Part shown: positions 10,021 through 18,185 of the stretch, piece by piece | Position numbering within the stretch: the first letter of the stretch is position 1 | Layout of the letters: each line of letters starts with the position of its first letter | From: Candidatus Aerophobota bacterium | GTDB lineage: Bacteria; Aerophobota; Aerophobia; Aerophobales; JAGGXI01 | Assembly (NCBI GenBank): GCA_021163155.1 | Contig: JAGGXI010000072.1 | Location: forward strand, 1-49,221 | Direction: 5' to 3' | Length of the DNA: 49,221 nucleotides | The notes under the pieces: generated by a model | What the model was told of the DNA's origin: nothing | Seen by the model: only the letters and a program-made list of their open reading frames with translations | The model's database searches: none | Position numbers and translations under genes: made by a program

Positions 10021-10673
10021 TCCCTTTTCCTATTAACTGCTAAAGCAGGGCCTTCTTTCTTTCCTTCACTAACCTTAGGAGTAGGCTTAAAAGAGGATTC
10101 TTTGTAAGTATACATTAAAAGGACCATTTCTATATCTATGGTATTTTTTTTATTCAACTTTTTACTTTCTTCTGTTGTGGTCAATCCTTTTATCCTAATC
10201 TCTTCCACATTAAAAGGAACCATTGCTTTTTTTCTGTTTATATCTGAAAGAAGCATACCTAAAGCATGATAAGTAGAATAAAAATGCATTCTTACCGGAA
10301 GATAGTTATAATACTTTCCCTTGACTATCTGTTGAGGAACTATTTTTATATAATCAATGCCGTATATTTGTGCTTTAACCCCTATTTCTTGAAGGAAAAA
10401 GTATATCTGATCTTCCGTAGAAAGACTTTCTTCTAGAGAAGAGACTCTTGCTTTTGTCTCCTCATATTTACGTTCTATTTCACCATGTTTATAAACTTCT
10501 TTTTGGGCTCGATTAAGAATTAAATTATCCTCGCTTATCTGCCTTCTTATTTTTTTAAGGAGTTTAATCTGAGGAAGATAAAAACCCCAATAAAAAGTGC
10601 AAATTATAGCTAAGCACACTCCTAATCCTATTACTATTCTACCTTTTGGCGTTAAAAAAGATAGTTTACTCAC
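10017..10673 (-). CDS. pilO: Type IV pilus inner-membrane protein PilO
   Basis: 218 residues: a short cytoplasmic N-terminus, one transmembrane helix at about 13-31, a coiled-coil stretch at about 36-85 (IRRQISEDNLILNRAQKEV and following) and a ferredoxin-like periplasmic domain. LPVRMHFYSTYHALGMLLSDI resembles the PilO core in which the helix packs on a beta sheet. A basic, proline-containing tail ends the protein. It overlaps pilN and pilP by four bases on each side (ATGA junctions), as expected for a PilN-PilO heterodimer made in step. Confidence 0.88.
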   Translation of the reverse strand: MSKLSFLTPKGRIVIGLGVCLAIICTFYWGFYLPQIKLLKKIRRQISEDNLILNRAQKEVYKHGEIERKYEETKARVSSLEESLSTEDQIYFFLQEIGVKAQIYGIDYIKIVPQQIVKGKYYNYLPVRMHFYSTYHALGMLLSDINRKKAMVPFNVEEIRIKGLTTTEESKKLNKKNTIDIEMVLLMYTYKESSFKPTPKVSEGKKEGPALAVNRKRE

Positions 10674-11239
10674 TGCTCTTCCTCTCCAAAAAGTTTCAAA
10701 CTACAATTTAGCTTAAATTCCATCACTCCTGTTCCATCTATCACTCTTCTGGATATCTCGGAAAGATTTATTCGGTTAAAAAGAGAAGAATTATTTAAAT
10801 TCTCCATAAACTTAGCTATATCCACAGTCTGGTTGAAACTATATCCCCGAATATTAACCATTCTCTCTTTATTCTTAGGGATTTGTGTAAGTTCAGCTAA
10901 CCAGATATTATCTGGTAAGGACTTACTTATTACATAAAGAATTTGAGGCCAGGAAGGTCGATTGGCCACTAATTTCCTAAGATTATTAAGATGGGAGGTG
11001 ATTTCGGCTTCCTTAGCTTTCAATTCTTTTAATTCCACTAATAAAGGCTGGTATTTTTTAATTTCACTTTTAATTAAATTTGATTGTCTTACAGCTATTT
11101 TAACCTCTTCTTTAACGGAGAAAAAAAGGGAAAGACAAATTAAAACAATGGTTACAGCGGATATGGAAATAAAAATAGCGAAAGCCTTTATTCCTTTACG
11201 TTTAAGCGCTTGTTCAGGTAATAGATTTATCTCTATCAT
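10670..11239 (-). CDS. pilN: Type IV pilus inner-membrane protein PilN
   Basis: 189 residues starting with the conserved MIEINLLPEQ, the cytoplasmic segment that PilN inserts into a groove on PilM. One transmembrane helix lies at about 20-42, followed by a coiled coil (about 45-85) and a periplasmic domain containing PDNIWLAELTQIP and NIRGYSFNQTVDIAKFMENL, typical of the family. The stop overlaps the pilO start and the start overlaps the pilM stop, each by four bases. Confidence 0.92.
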   Translation of the reverse strand: MIEINLLPEQALKRKGIKAFAIFISISAVTIVLICLSLFFSVKEEVKIAVRQSNLIKSEIKKYQPLLVELKELKAKEAEITSHLNNLRKLVANRPSWPQILYVISKSLPDNIWLAELTQIPKNKERMVNIRGYSFNQTVDIAKFMENLNNSSLFNRINLSEISRRVIDGTGVMEFKLNCSLKLFGEEEQ

Positions 11240-12294
11240 ACCTCTGCCACCTTTCTAAAAGCTAAACCTAACACTGGAGTAAACATCGGCTCTACTTCAG
11301 CTAAATAATTAGGCTGGAATTTTCGAGAATCGTAGATAATTTTCTTAAAAGGATGGTATTTCTCTACAGGTATTCCCAACTCTTCGGATAAAAATCCCTC
11401 TATATTCTTAAGACAGGAGGTACCTCCGCTAAGAATTAATTTATTTATAATTTCTCCTCTTTTTTGAGAAGTATAATATTCAAAAGAATGAATAACCTCT
11501 TTTATTAAATTATCCATAGATTTCCTGATCACTTTATCTACCAATCTTCTTTCTTTTTCCTCTTCTTTCTCTATATCCTGAAAAGCAAGAAGTCCATATC
11601 TTTTCTTTATTTCCTCTGCTTCTTTGTAATCAACTTTTAATTGTTTTGCAATAGAGTGTGTAATCTGGAAACCTCCTATATTTATGTCCCTTACTACAAA
11701 GGGACTGCCTTTAAATAACAAGACAATACTGGTTGTGTAATGCCCAATATCAAGAAGAGCTATATTGCTTAATTCTTCTTCATTAAACAATTGAAAAACA
11801 TTAAATAGAGCAAGAGCCTTAACATCTATAATCTGAGGAGAAATACCTGCTTTTTGGAGAAGATTAAGATGTGCATCAATCAGCTCCTTCTTTACGCCTA
11901 CCAGCATTACAGACATTTTTCCCCCCGCCAAGTCCTTATCAAGAATGTGGAATCCTAATGAGATATCATTGGATGGATAAGGGATATACTCTTCTACTTG
12001 CCATTTAATAGATTGTGCAAATTCTTTCTCTGTCATTCGAGGCATTTCCACTATGCGAACAATCACTTTATCTCCCCCTATTCCAGAAACAATTCGTTTT
12101 GGATTAATTTTATATTTGCTAACAATCTTTTTGATGGCTTCTATAGTAAGAGATTCTGACTGAGAATTATCTTCTATAGGGTTTATTTCTACCATACCCA
12201 ACTTTCTTAATTCATAACCTCTCTTTCTATGAATTAATTCTACTGCTTTTACTATTCTTCCTCCTATTTCCAAACCCACACTTACCTTAGCCAT
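11236..12294 (-). CDS. pilM: Type IV pilus assembly ATPase-fold protein PilM
   Basis: 352-residue actin/FtsA-like cytoplasmic protein that binds the N-terminus of PilN and couples the cytoplasmic side of the pilus to the periplasmic alignment complex. Phosphate-binding segments are visible: VGLEIGGRIVKAVEL at the N-terminus, NIALLDIGHYTTSIVLL in the second lobe, and LILSGGTSCLKNIEGFL as the adenosine motif. It is the first gene of the pil set, only five bases after dtd. No pilB, pilT, pilC or pilin gene is in the window. Confidence 0.94.
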   Translation of the reverse strand: MAKVSVGLEIGGRIVKAVELIHRKRGYELRKLGMVEINPIEDNSQSESLTIEAIKKIVSKYKINPKRIVSGIGGDKVIVRIVEMPRMTEKEFAQSIKWQVEEYIPYPSNDISLGFHILDKDLAGGKMSVMLVGVKKELIDAHLNLLQKAGISPQIIDVKALALFNVFQLFNEEELSNIALLDIGHYTTSIVLLFKGSPFVVRDINIGGFQITHSIAKQLKVDYKEAEEIKKRYGLLAFQDIEKEEEKERRLVDKVIRKSMDNLIKEVIHSFEYYTSQKRGEIINKLILSGGTSCLKNIEGFLSEELGIPVEKYHPFKKIIYDSRKFQPNYLAEVEPMFTPVLGLAFRKVAEV

Positions 12295-12299
12295 TTTTT

Positions 12300-12758
12300 T
12301 TATCCCTTACTTCTTAATCTATCTGAATCCAAAATTAAAGTCACCGGTCCATCATTATCCGCTAATATTCTCATTTGAGCACCAAATTTTCCTTCTTTTA
12401 CTTCATCTATTCTTCTTCTAATCAGCTCCCCAAATTTCAGATAGAGTTTCTTAGCAGAATCAACAGGAGCTGCTTCCATAAAATTAGGACGAAAACCTTT
12501 TTTGCAATCTCCATAAAGTGTAAATTGAGGGATGAGAAGAATCCCCCCTCCAACCTGAGAAAGAGATAAGTTTATTTTTCCTTTTTTATCTTCAAATATA
12601 CGTAAGTTAACTATTTTCTCAGCTAAATATTCTGCATCTTCTACTCTATCTCTTTTACCAATACCTAAAAAAACTACCATTCCTTTATTAATAGAGCCTA
12701 TTACCTGTTCATCCACATAGCAGGCAGATTTCTTTACTCGCTGAACTACTGCTCTCAT
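12300..12758 (-). CDS. dtd: D-aminoacyl-tRNA deacylase (Dtd)
   Basis: Removes D-amino acids (and glycine mischarged on tRNA-Ala) from tRNA. I place the start at the second ATG, giving MRAVVQRV, the usual family N-terminus, and 152 residues. The upstream ATG at 12767 lies too close to the only AAAGAG site. The second conserved motif NDGPVTL is intact. The first is PQFTLYGD, where the family has SQFTL; the serine-to-proline change is worth noting but the rest of the pocket looks normal. It sits between tilS and pilM with small gaps, so it shares their transcript. Confidence 0.94.
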   Translation of the reverse strand: MRAVVQRVKKSACYVDEQVIGSINKGMVVFLGIGKRDRVEDAEYLAEKIVNLRIFEDKKGKINLSLSQVGGGILLIPQFTLYGDCKKGFRPNFMEAAPVDSAKKLYLKFGELIRRRIDEVKEGKFGAQMRILADNDGPVTLILDSDRLRSKG

Positions 12759-12779
12759 CTCTGACATACTCTTTGGTTA

Positions 12780-14192
12780 CTAATTTTCTCTTGAAATAAA
12801 TTTGGTCACTTTTATTTTAAGAATTCTTTTAGTCTCTTTCCTAATTTTAAAATGCTCATCAATACGATAACCTACTATCCAAACTATTTCATCTTTACTT
12901 ATTAAAAGAGGAACTTTATCTCGTTTTTCTCGGGGAATTTTAAGATTAATAAAAAAATCCTTAATTTTTTTACTTCCTTGCATACCAAAAGGGTAGAATC
13001 TATCTCCTTCCTTCCTTTTTCTTAAAAATAGAGGTTTTTTCATCTTATCCAAATCAAAATAAGCCTCATTACTATCCTTACCGAAAGAAGAAGGTTTATT
13101 ATACATTATTTTGCTCTTTAACACTATACTTAGCTCTGGCAGGTATGTATCTCCGGGAACAATCAAAGAGCGGGGAGAAAAAATATCCTCTTTTCTAATT
13201 GCTTTTTTAATTAATAAATTTTTATACTCTCTTTGTGCTACAACTCCCCCAGGTATATCCAATTGTTTGCACCCTTTCTTCTCATCCAATTTTAAGATAG
13301 ATGCAATATGTTCAAATGCAACGCCTTTGAGATCACCTTTCATTTGTTGAATAGCTTTTCTTAGAACTCTCCTTTGTAAAGCAAGATGAAGTTGAGAGAG
13401 CTTCTCTCCATTTAAAACTATACATTTTTCATCTCTTTTTTTAAGCAATGATTTAAACTCTTCTTCACTCTTTTCTTTTAAATAAAAATTTTCTTCCCTT
13501 AAGATTTCACTCGTGTGGAAAAGACTTTTTATTAGCCGAGGATTATATTTTTTACAGAGATAAGGAATTAGATGAAGACGAATTTTATTACGTAAAAAAT
13601 AAGTTTTTTTATTGGAGGAATCTATACAAATATAAAGACTGTTCTTCTGGCAATAATTTTCTGTCTCTTCCCTAAAAATTTCAATTAAGGGACGGATAAT
13701 CTTACCCCTTACAGGGGGAATCCCAGAAAGCCCATCTAAACCGCTTCCCCTTATCATCCTCATCAAAAAAGTCTCTATCTGGTCAGATGCTGTGTGCCCT
13801 AAAGCGATCTTATCTGCTTTTATCCGTTTAGCTGCACGCTCAAAAAAATCGTATCGTACTCGCCGTGCTGCTTCTTCTAAAGATAACTTCTCCTCTTTAG
13901 CTAATAAGGCAACATTAAAAGATTCTAAAATTACAGGAATTCCTAATTGAGATGCAAACCCCTTTACCCGTTCAACTTCTTTATCAGCCTCTTCTCCTCT
14001 TAATTGATGGTTAAGGCAAGATGCCCATAACTTAAGATTATATTTAGATTTAAGTCTAAATAAAAGGTGAAGTAAAGCAACCGAATCCGGACCACCAGAA
14101 ACTCCTACTACTACTCGTGCATTTAAAGGGAGCATCTGATATTTTTCTATAGTATTTTCTATCTTTTCTAAAAAAGTCTTCTTACTATTCAC
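12780..14192 (-). CDS. tilS: tRNA(Ile)-lysidine synthase TilS
   Basis: Converts C34 of tRNA-Ile(CAU) to lysidine so that it reads AUA. The PP-loop SGGPDS is at residues 32-37, followed by the N-terminal ATP-pyrophosphatase domain (ASCLNHQLRGEEAD, LGHTASDQIETFLMR, GLDGLSGIPPVRGKIIRPL), a helical middle region, and the C-terminal TilS domain at about 375-465 with LRKRKEGDRFYPFGMQGSKK. The length of 470 residues is full for the longer form. It begins a run of closely spaced genes (tilS, dtd, pilM-P, secretin) after an inverted-repeat element at 14215-14267. Confidence 0.96.
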   Translation of the reverse strand: MNSKKTFLEKIENTIEKYQMLPLNARVVVGVSGGPDSVALLHLLFRLKSKYNLKLWASCLNHQLRGEEADKEVERVKGFASQLGIPVILESFNVALLAKEEKLSLEEAARRVRYDFFERAAKRIKADKIALGHTASDQIETFLMRMIRGSGLDGLSGIPPVRGKIIRPLIEIFREETENYCQKNSLYICIDSSNKKTYFLRNKIRLHLIPYLCKKYNPRLIKSLFHTSEILREENFYLKEKSEEEFKSLLKKRDEKCIVLNGEKLSQLHLALQRRVLRKAIQQMKGDLKGVAFEHIASILKLDEKKGCKQLDIPGGVVAQREYKNLLIKKAIRKEDIFSPRSLIVPGDTYLPELSIVLKSKIMYNKPSSFGKDSNEAYFDLDKMKKPLFLRKRKEGDRFYPFGMQGSKKIKDFFINLKIPREKRDKVPLLISKDEIVWIVGYRIDEHFKIRKETKRILKIKVTKFISREN

Positions 14193-14214
14193 TTTAAAAT
14201 CTCAAAAACTCTCA

Positions 14215-14267
14215 TGAGGCCTCTGAAAAATCTCTAGAGATTTCCGACTTTTTTCAGAAATCTCCTC
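14215..14267. repeat. TCTGAAAAA inverted-repeat element, short member
   Basis: Perfect inverted arms TCTGAAAAA (14222-14230) and TTTTTCAGA (14250-14258) enclose a second palindrome, AAATCTCTAGAGATTT. Outer GAGG and CCTC extend the stem. It fills most of the mcsB-tilS gap and could fold as a terminator or processing hairpin. Similar arms occur beside mcsA (15891-15951) and ppdK (48935-49036), so it is a dispersed element and not only a local terminator. Confidence 0.6.
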
Positions 14268-14275
14268 ATCTTTAT

Positions 14276-15340
14276 TTATTCTCTCAATTTTTCTCTAATA
14301 ATTTTTGCTCTTAATTCATTTCGAGAAAAAGAACTCAGCTCTTTCCCTTCTTTAATCTGAATCTGAGCAGGAGCAATTAAAAAAAGAAGCTCATTTAAAA
14401 CGCGAATGTTTTTCACTTTGGGTAATAAATTCAAACTAAATCCTAACCTCACTTTTGAAAGCAAATCCATAGCTTCTTCAAAACTTATCAAATAAGCATT
14501 CGCAAGAAGACCATAAGCTCTTCCTATATTATCTTTAAGTTCTGTTTTATTTTTTCTAAATAAGATCTCCCTCGCTTTCTTCTCTTCTTCTACTGCTTGT
14601 CGGCTTATTTTTCCCACATTATCTACAATCTCTTCTTCCTTTATACCTAAAGTAACTTGATTTGATATTTGGAAAAAATCACCCTGAGGTGTAGTTCCTT
14701 CACCATATAAACCTCTGGCTACCAATCCTAATTGAGATATCCCTCTTAATACTCCATTAATTCTTTGAGTAGCTACCAGCCCAGGAAGATGCAGCATACA
14801 GGAAGCTCTCATACCTGTACCTGTGTTGGTAGGACAAGCAGTAAGGTAACCCCACTTAGGAGAAAAAGCATAATCCAAATTTCTTTCTAATTCATCATCT
14901 ACTGCATTAATTAACTGCCAGGCCTCTTGCAATTGAAGTCCAGAAAAAATACTTTGCAAACGGAAATGGTCTTCCTCATTTATCATTAAAGAAATTATTT
15001 CTCTTTTTTCCACTACTAAGAATCTATAATCTTCACTCTTAATAAATTCTAAACTAATTAAATGTTTTTCCAAGAAAAATTCTCTTTCCACAGGAGAAAG
15101 CTCGCTTATATTGATTACTCGTGCATTTCTAAAATAGTTACTTTTTCTTACCGAATTTAAAATCTTCTCTGCTGTCTGTTTTAATACAAAAGGTTGAGCA
15201 TAAGGAGGAAAAACAAAACCTTTTAGATTACGAGCTAATCTTATTCGACAACTAAAAACAACATCTGCCTCTGGTCCATTCCCCATCAACCATCCACTGG
15301 TAGAATTAGCTATCTCTTGAAGAGTCGTTTTATTTTTCAT
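14276..15340 (-). CDS. mcsB: Protein-arginine kinase McsB
   Basis: Phosphorylates arginine residues on proteins to mark them for ClpC-ClpP degradation. It is a guanidino kinase homologue of 354 residues. Motifs are SCRIRLARNLKGFVFPPYA at about 29-47, the catalytic-cysteine loop TACPTNTGTGMRASCMLHLPGL, and RGLYGEGTTPQGDFFQISNQ. It overlaps mcsA by 11 bases. ctsR and clpC, which complete the Firmicutes operon, are not here, so the pair stands alone in this genome region. Confidence 0.95.
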   Translation of the reverse strand: MKNKTTLQEIANSTSGWLMGNGPEADVVFSCRIRLARNLKGFVFPPYAQPFVLKQTAEKILNSVRKSNYFRNARVINISELSPVEREFFLEKHLISLEFIKSEDYRFLVVEKREIISLMINEEDHFRLQSIFSGLQLQEAWQLINAVDDELERNLDYAFSPKWGYLTACPTNTGTGMRASCMLHLPGLVATQRINGVLRGISQLGLVARGLYGEGTTPQGDFFQISNQVTLGIKEEEIVDNVGKISRQAVEEEKKAREILFRKNKTELKDNIGRAYGLLANAYLISFEEAMDLLSKVRLGFSLNLLPKVKNIRVLNELLFLIAPAQIQIKEGKELSSFSRNELRAKIIREKLRE

Positions 15341-15833
15341 CTTTTTCTAACCTATGGATTTCATCTCTAATTTCAGCTGCCCTTTCGTATTCTTCCTTTT
15401 TTATCACTTCTTTTAGCTCCTTACGTAATTCATAAATTTGTTTGCTTAACCCATTCTTAACCTTTCCCTTTTGTGGAATCTTACCAGAATGATAAGTTTT
15501 GCCTTGAATTCTTTCCAAAAGAGGAGTTAAGTATTTCTCAAAGACTTGATAGCAAGAACTACAACCTATCTTTCCTCTTTTTTTAATATCTTCATAACTT
15601 AGCCCACAAATGGGGCATCTTACTGTTTCGACTTCTTCTGCAGGAAAAGGAATCTCTATATCTGTTAAACTAGCTATTAAATTGGACAGAGGGAAACCCG
15701 GCATAAAAAAAGGCTTATCCCATCCCTTTTCTTTGGCACATACTTCACATAGATGAAGTTCCCTTACCTCTCCATTGATTACTTCTTTAAAATGAAACGT
15801 AGCTTCTCTTTTGCCACATATCTGACAAAGCAT
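15330..15833 (-). CDS. mcsA: McsA, zinc-finger activator of McsB
   Basis: 167 residues from the ATG at 15833, chosen because GAAAGG lies about seven bases upstream and translation opens directly with the first zinc knuckle CQIC. An upstream in-frame TTG at 15866 lacks a ribosome site. Zinc pairs are CQIC and CEVC in the first module, then CPIC and CSSC in the second. The C-terminal 40 residues (LSKQIYELRKELKEVIKKEEYE and on) are a UVR domain, the kind that contacts Clp ATPases. McsA activates the McsB arginine kinase. The putative promoter at 15850-15877 would leave only about ten bases of leader. Confidence 0.93.
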   Translation of the reverse strand: MLCQICGKREATFHFKEVINGEVRELHLCEVCAKEKGWDKPFFMPGFPLSNLIASLTDIEIPFPAEEVETVRCPICGLSYEDIKKRGKIGCSSCYQVFEKYLTPLLERIQGKTYHSGKIPQKGKVKNGLSKQIYELRKELKEVIKKEEYERAAEIRDEIHRLEKDEK

Positions 15834-15849
15834 TTTTATACCTTTCTTA

Positions 15850-15877
15850 ATTTTATAATTAACCAAAGTTATGTCAA
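15850..15877 (-). promoter_or_regulatory. Putative promoter of mcsA-mcsB
   Basis: TTGACA (15877-15872) and TAAAAT (15855-15850) are 16 bases apart on the minus strand. Transcription would begin near 15843, at the ribosome site itself, giving an unusually short leader. The upstream sequence matches that of ppdK promoter P2 in several blocks (TAGATAAAA, ATTACACAGATT, TTTTCAGAG, then TTGACA). No CtsR-type operator was recognised. Confidence 0.55.
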
Positions 15878-15890
15878 CCAGCTTTTAGAG

Positions 15891-15951
15891 ACCTCTGAAA
15901 AACTTCCAAAGGCCTCAATCTGTGTAATCTCGATTTTTATCTACGAAATCT
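15891..15951. repeat. TCTGAAAAA element, mcsA member
   Basis: It has the right arm CCTCTGAAAAA (15892-15902) and the internal segment 15917-15951, which matches 48981-49014 at most positions (AATCTGTGTAAT, then TTTTATCTA and GAAATC). The second arm seen in the ppdK member is missing or degenerate, and the TGATGGG array begins immediately beside it. Confidence 0.55.
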
Positions 15952-15957
15952 CTTTTA

Positions 15958-16072
15958 AATGGGTTGATGGGGATAATTCATCTATATATTTGGAGATATT
16001 GAGAGGAGTAGTTCTTCTTATTATCTTTATGCGTTAACATCTACTCATTTATCCATTCACTCATCTACCCAG
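15958..16072. repeat. TGATGGG hairpin array, copy 3
   Basis: The left arm ATGGGTTGATGGGGA (15959-15973) faces the right arm of CATCTACTCATTTATCC and CATTCACTCATCTACCC words (16038-16072). It lies in the truA-mcsA gap beside the TCTGAAAAA element. It is the only copy away from the left end of the window. Its 60-base loop region has no open reading frame of interest. Confidence 0.55.
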
Positions 16073-16110
16073 AGTTAATTCTAATACTTTCTATTATCGA
16101 GGTAGGCGAC

Positions 16111-16851
16111 TCATTTATAGTTAACTCTAACTAAGTATAAACCTTGAGGAGGAGCAGTAGTAGGACCTGCAAATCTTCTATTTTTAGCTTCTAATATAGA
16201 ATTTATCTCTGAAAAAGGTATTTTTCCTTTGCCAACTTCTATTAATGTTCCCATCATATTTCTCACCATTTTATAAAGGAAACTATCAGCTTTTATATAA
16301 GCAATAATAAATTTTCCTTTTTTAAAAAGAACAAACTTCTTTATCTCTCTTATTGAGGAAAAAGTAGGACTTCCCTGAGATTGGAATGAGGAAAAATCAT
16401 ATCGACCTATCAGCAACTGACAGGCTTTGCTCATTTTATCTATTTTCAAAGGAAAAGGAATATGCCAGGTAAAATTACGATAAAAAGGGGAATGAAAAAC
16501 ACTATTATATATTATATATCTATACAATCTACTTAAAGCAGATTTTCGAGCATTAAAATCTAAGGGTACTCTTTCCGCTTTTTTAACTCTTATGTCTTTT
16601 GGTAAACGACTATTTAAAGCATACTTAATAGCAAAACAAGGAATCGAGGTAGAGGTAATAAAATTTATTACTTGTCCTTTAGCATGAACTCCAGCATCTG
16701 TTCTCCCAGCAGCAGTCACTTTTATTTCTTCCTTAACAAGAGAATAAAGATTCCTTTCTATAACCTCTTGTATAGTAAGAAACCCTGGTTGTTTCTGCCA
16801 TCCATGATAGGAAGTACCATCATATTCTAAAATAAGTTTTATATTATACAC
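16111..16851 (-). CDS. truA: tRNA pseudouridine(38-40) synthase TruA
   Basis: Makes pseudouridine at positions 38-40 of tRNA anticodon stems. The 246 residues match the family. The catalytic aspartate is D52 in AGRTDAGVHAKGQV. Other motifs are YDGTSYHGWQKQ near the start, NARKSALSRLYRYII, and FLYKMVRNMMGTLIEVG near the end. It is the last gene of the ribosomal cluster, 21 bases after rplQ, which is a common position for truA. Confidence 0.97.
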   Translation of the reverse strand: MYNIKLILEYDGTSYHGWQKQPGFLTIQEVIERNLYSLVKEEIKVTAAGRTDAGVHAKGQVINFITSTSIPCFAIKYALNSRLPKDIRVKKAERVPLDFNARKSALSRLYRYIIYNSVFHSPFYRNFTWHIPFPLKIDKMSKACQLLIGRYDFSSFQSQGSPTFSSIREIKKFVLFKKGKFIIAYIKADSFLYKMVRNMMGTLIEVGKGKIPFSEINSILEAKNRRFAGPTTAPPQGLYLVRVNYK

Positions 16852-16872
16852 TTTTAAAGAAAACAGATGAGT

Positions 16873-17223
16873 TCACAACAGTTTCACTTTACACATTAAA
16901 GCATTATCCCCTTTTCGGTATCCAAGTTTTACTATTTGGGTATAACCTCCCTTGCGATTCTCGTACCTGGGAGTAATTACTTCAAAAAGTTTACTCACCA
17001 CTCGTTTATCTCTTAAAAATTTTAAAACACCTCGTCTACTATGAAGAGAATTCTTTTTAGCTAAAGTTATTATTTTCTCAGTAAATCTAACTGTTTCTTT
17101 AGCTTTAGCCTTAGTAGTGGTAATTTCTTCATGAAAAAGCAATGAGTTAACCAAATTAGCCAACAAAGCTTTTCGATGATCTTTATCTCGTTCCAGTTTT
17201 TTCCCTTTTTTCTTGTGTCGCAT
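16873..17223 (-). CDS. rplQ: Large ribosomal subunit protein bL17
   Basis: 116 residues with the usual opening MRHKKKGKKLERDKDHRKAL and the LLFHEEITTTKAKAKE segment. bL17 binds near the exit tunnel on 23S rRNA. The start ATG lies 41 bases inside rpoA, in another frame, with AAAGAGGAAA just upstream. The N-terminus is too well conserved for a later start, so the overlap is genuine. Confidence 0.96.
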   Translation of the reverse strand: MRHKKKGKKLERDKDHRKALLANLVNSLLFHEEITTTKAKAKETVRFTEKIITLAKKNSLHSRRGVLKFLRDKRVVSKLFEVITPRYENRKGGYTQIVKLGYRKGDNALMCKVKLL

Positions 17224-18175
17224 CTATTTCCTCTTTGCTTAAACTCAAATTATACTTCTTTAGCTTCTCTTCCACCTTTTGTAGAGACTTCTCTCCAAAA
17301 TTTTGTAATTTAAGAAGACTCTTCGCATCCTTGCCTAATAAATCTCCTATCTTCTCTATGCCCGAAGACTTTAAAGCTTTGAGAGGGAGAGAGGGAAGAC
17401 CTATCTCTTCAATGTCACATTCCGAAAAATCCCTCTTTTTTTCCTTTTTATCCTTTTCTTTTTCTTTCTTTTCTTCCCCTGTTTTCTTTTTTGTAATAAA
17501 TAACTGTAAATATTCATCCAAAATCTGTGCTGCTTTTCTTACTGCCTCATCAGGCTTAATAGTTCCATCAGTAAAAACTTCCATCATAAGAGAATCATAA
17601 CTTGTCTTTCTTCCAATTCTTGCTGGTTTTACCTCATAATTTACCTTTTTAATGGGAGTAAATATAGAATCTACAGGGATAACTCCTATAGGTTGATCGC
17701 TTTTCTTATTTTCAGCAGCTTCTACATAACCTCTCCCTTTCAAAAAAGTAACCTCTATTTTCAGATGGGTGTTTTCGTTATCTAAGGTAGCAAGATGAAG
17801 ATCAGGATTAATAATCTCTATTTCTCCATCAAGAGAAAAATGGGAAGCCTTTACCTCTAAAGGACCTTTTACATCCAAAGATAACTTTTTTTCCTCATCA
17901 GTAAAAAGTATTGCTCTAATCTGTCTTAGATTATGGATAATCTCTAGCACATCTTCTTTAACTCCTGGAATAGTTGAAAACTCGTGATAAATTCCCTCTA
18001 TCCTTACAGAGGTAACCGCCGCTCCAGTTAGAGAAGAGAGAAGAACTCGTCGAAGAGAATTACCTATAGTTATTCCATAACCTCTTTCTAAAGGTTTAAT
18101 AAAAAATTTTCCATAAGTATTAGAAAAAGTCTCCTTCTCAATATCAATATTTTTCGGTTTTATTAACTCGTGCAC
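17183..18175 (-). CDS. rpoA: RNA polymerase subunit alpha
   Basis: 330 residues. The N-terminal dimerisation domain (about 1-225) has FIKPLERGYGITIGNSLRRVLLSS, which nucleates polymerase assembly. A lysine/glutamate-rich linker (about 228-250) leads to the C-terminal helix-hairpin-helix domain (about 258-310) with LKSSGIEKIGDLL, which binds UP elements and activators. The 19-residue tail after KYNLSLSKEEID is encoded in the overlap with rplQ. It follows rpsD after ten bases. The beta and beta-prime partners are encoded as one fused chain elsewhere in this window. Confidence 0.97.
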   Translation of the reverse strand: MHELIKPKNIDIEKETFSNTYGKFFIKPLERGYGITIGNSLRRVLLSSLTGAAVTSVRIEGIYHEFSTIPGVKEDVLEIIHNLRQIRAILFTDEEKKLSLDVKGPLEVKASHFSLDGEIEIINPDLHLATLDNENTHLKIEVTFLKGRGYVEAAENKKSDQPIGVIPVDSIFTPIKKVNYEVKPARIGRKTSYDSLMMEVFTDGTIKPDEAVRKAAQILDEYLQLFITKKKTGEEKKEKEKDKKEKKRDFSECDIEEIGLPSLPLKALKSSGIEKIGDLLGKDAKSLLKLQNFGEKSLQKVEEKLKKYNLSLSKEEIDATQEKREKTGTR

Positions 18176-18185
18176 TCTCTCCTCC

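Noticed and set aside
16077-16110. A third copy of repeat B near CTAATACTTTCT and ATCGAGGTAG
   Set aside because: Only short words are shared with 342-410, and their order and orientation do not agree. Chance similarity in A/T-rich sequence is likely.
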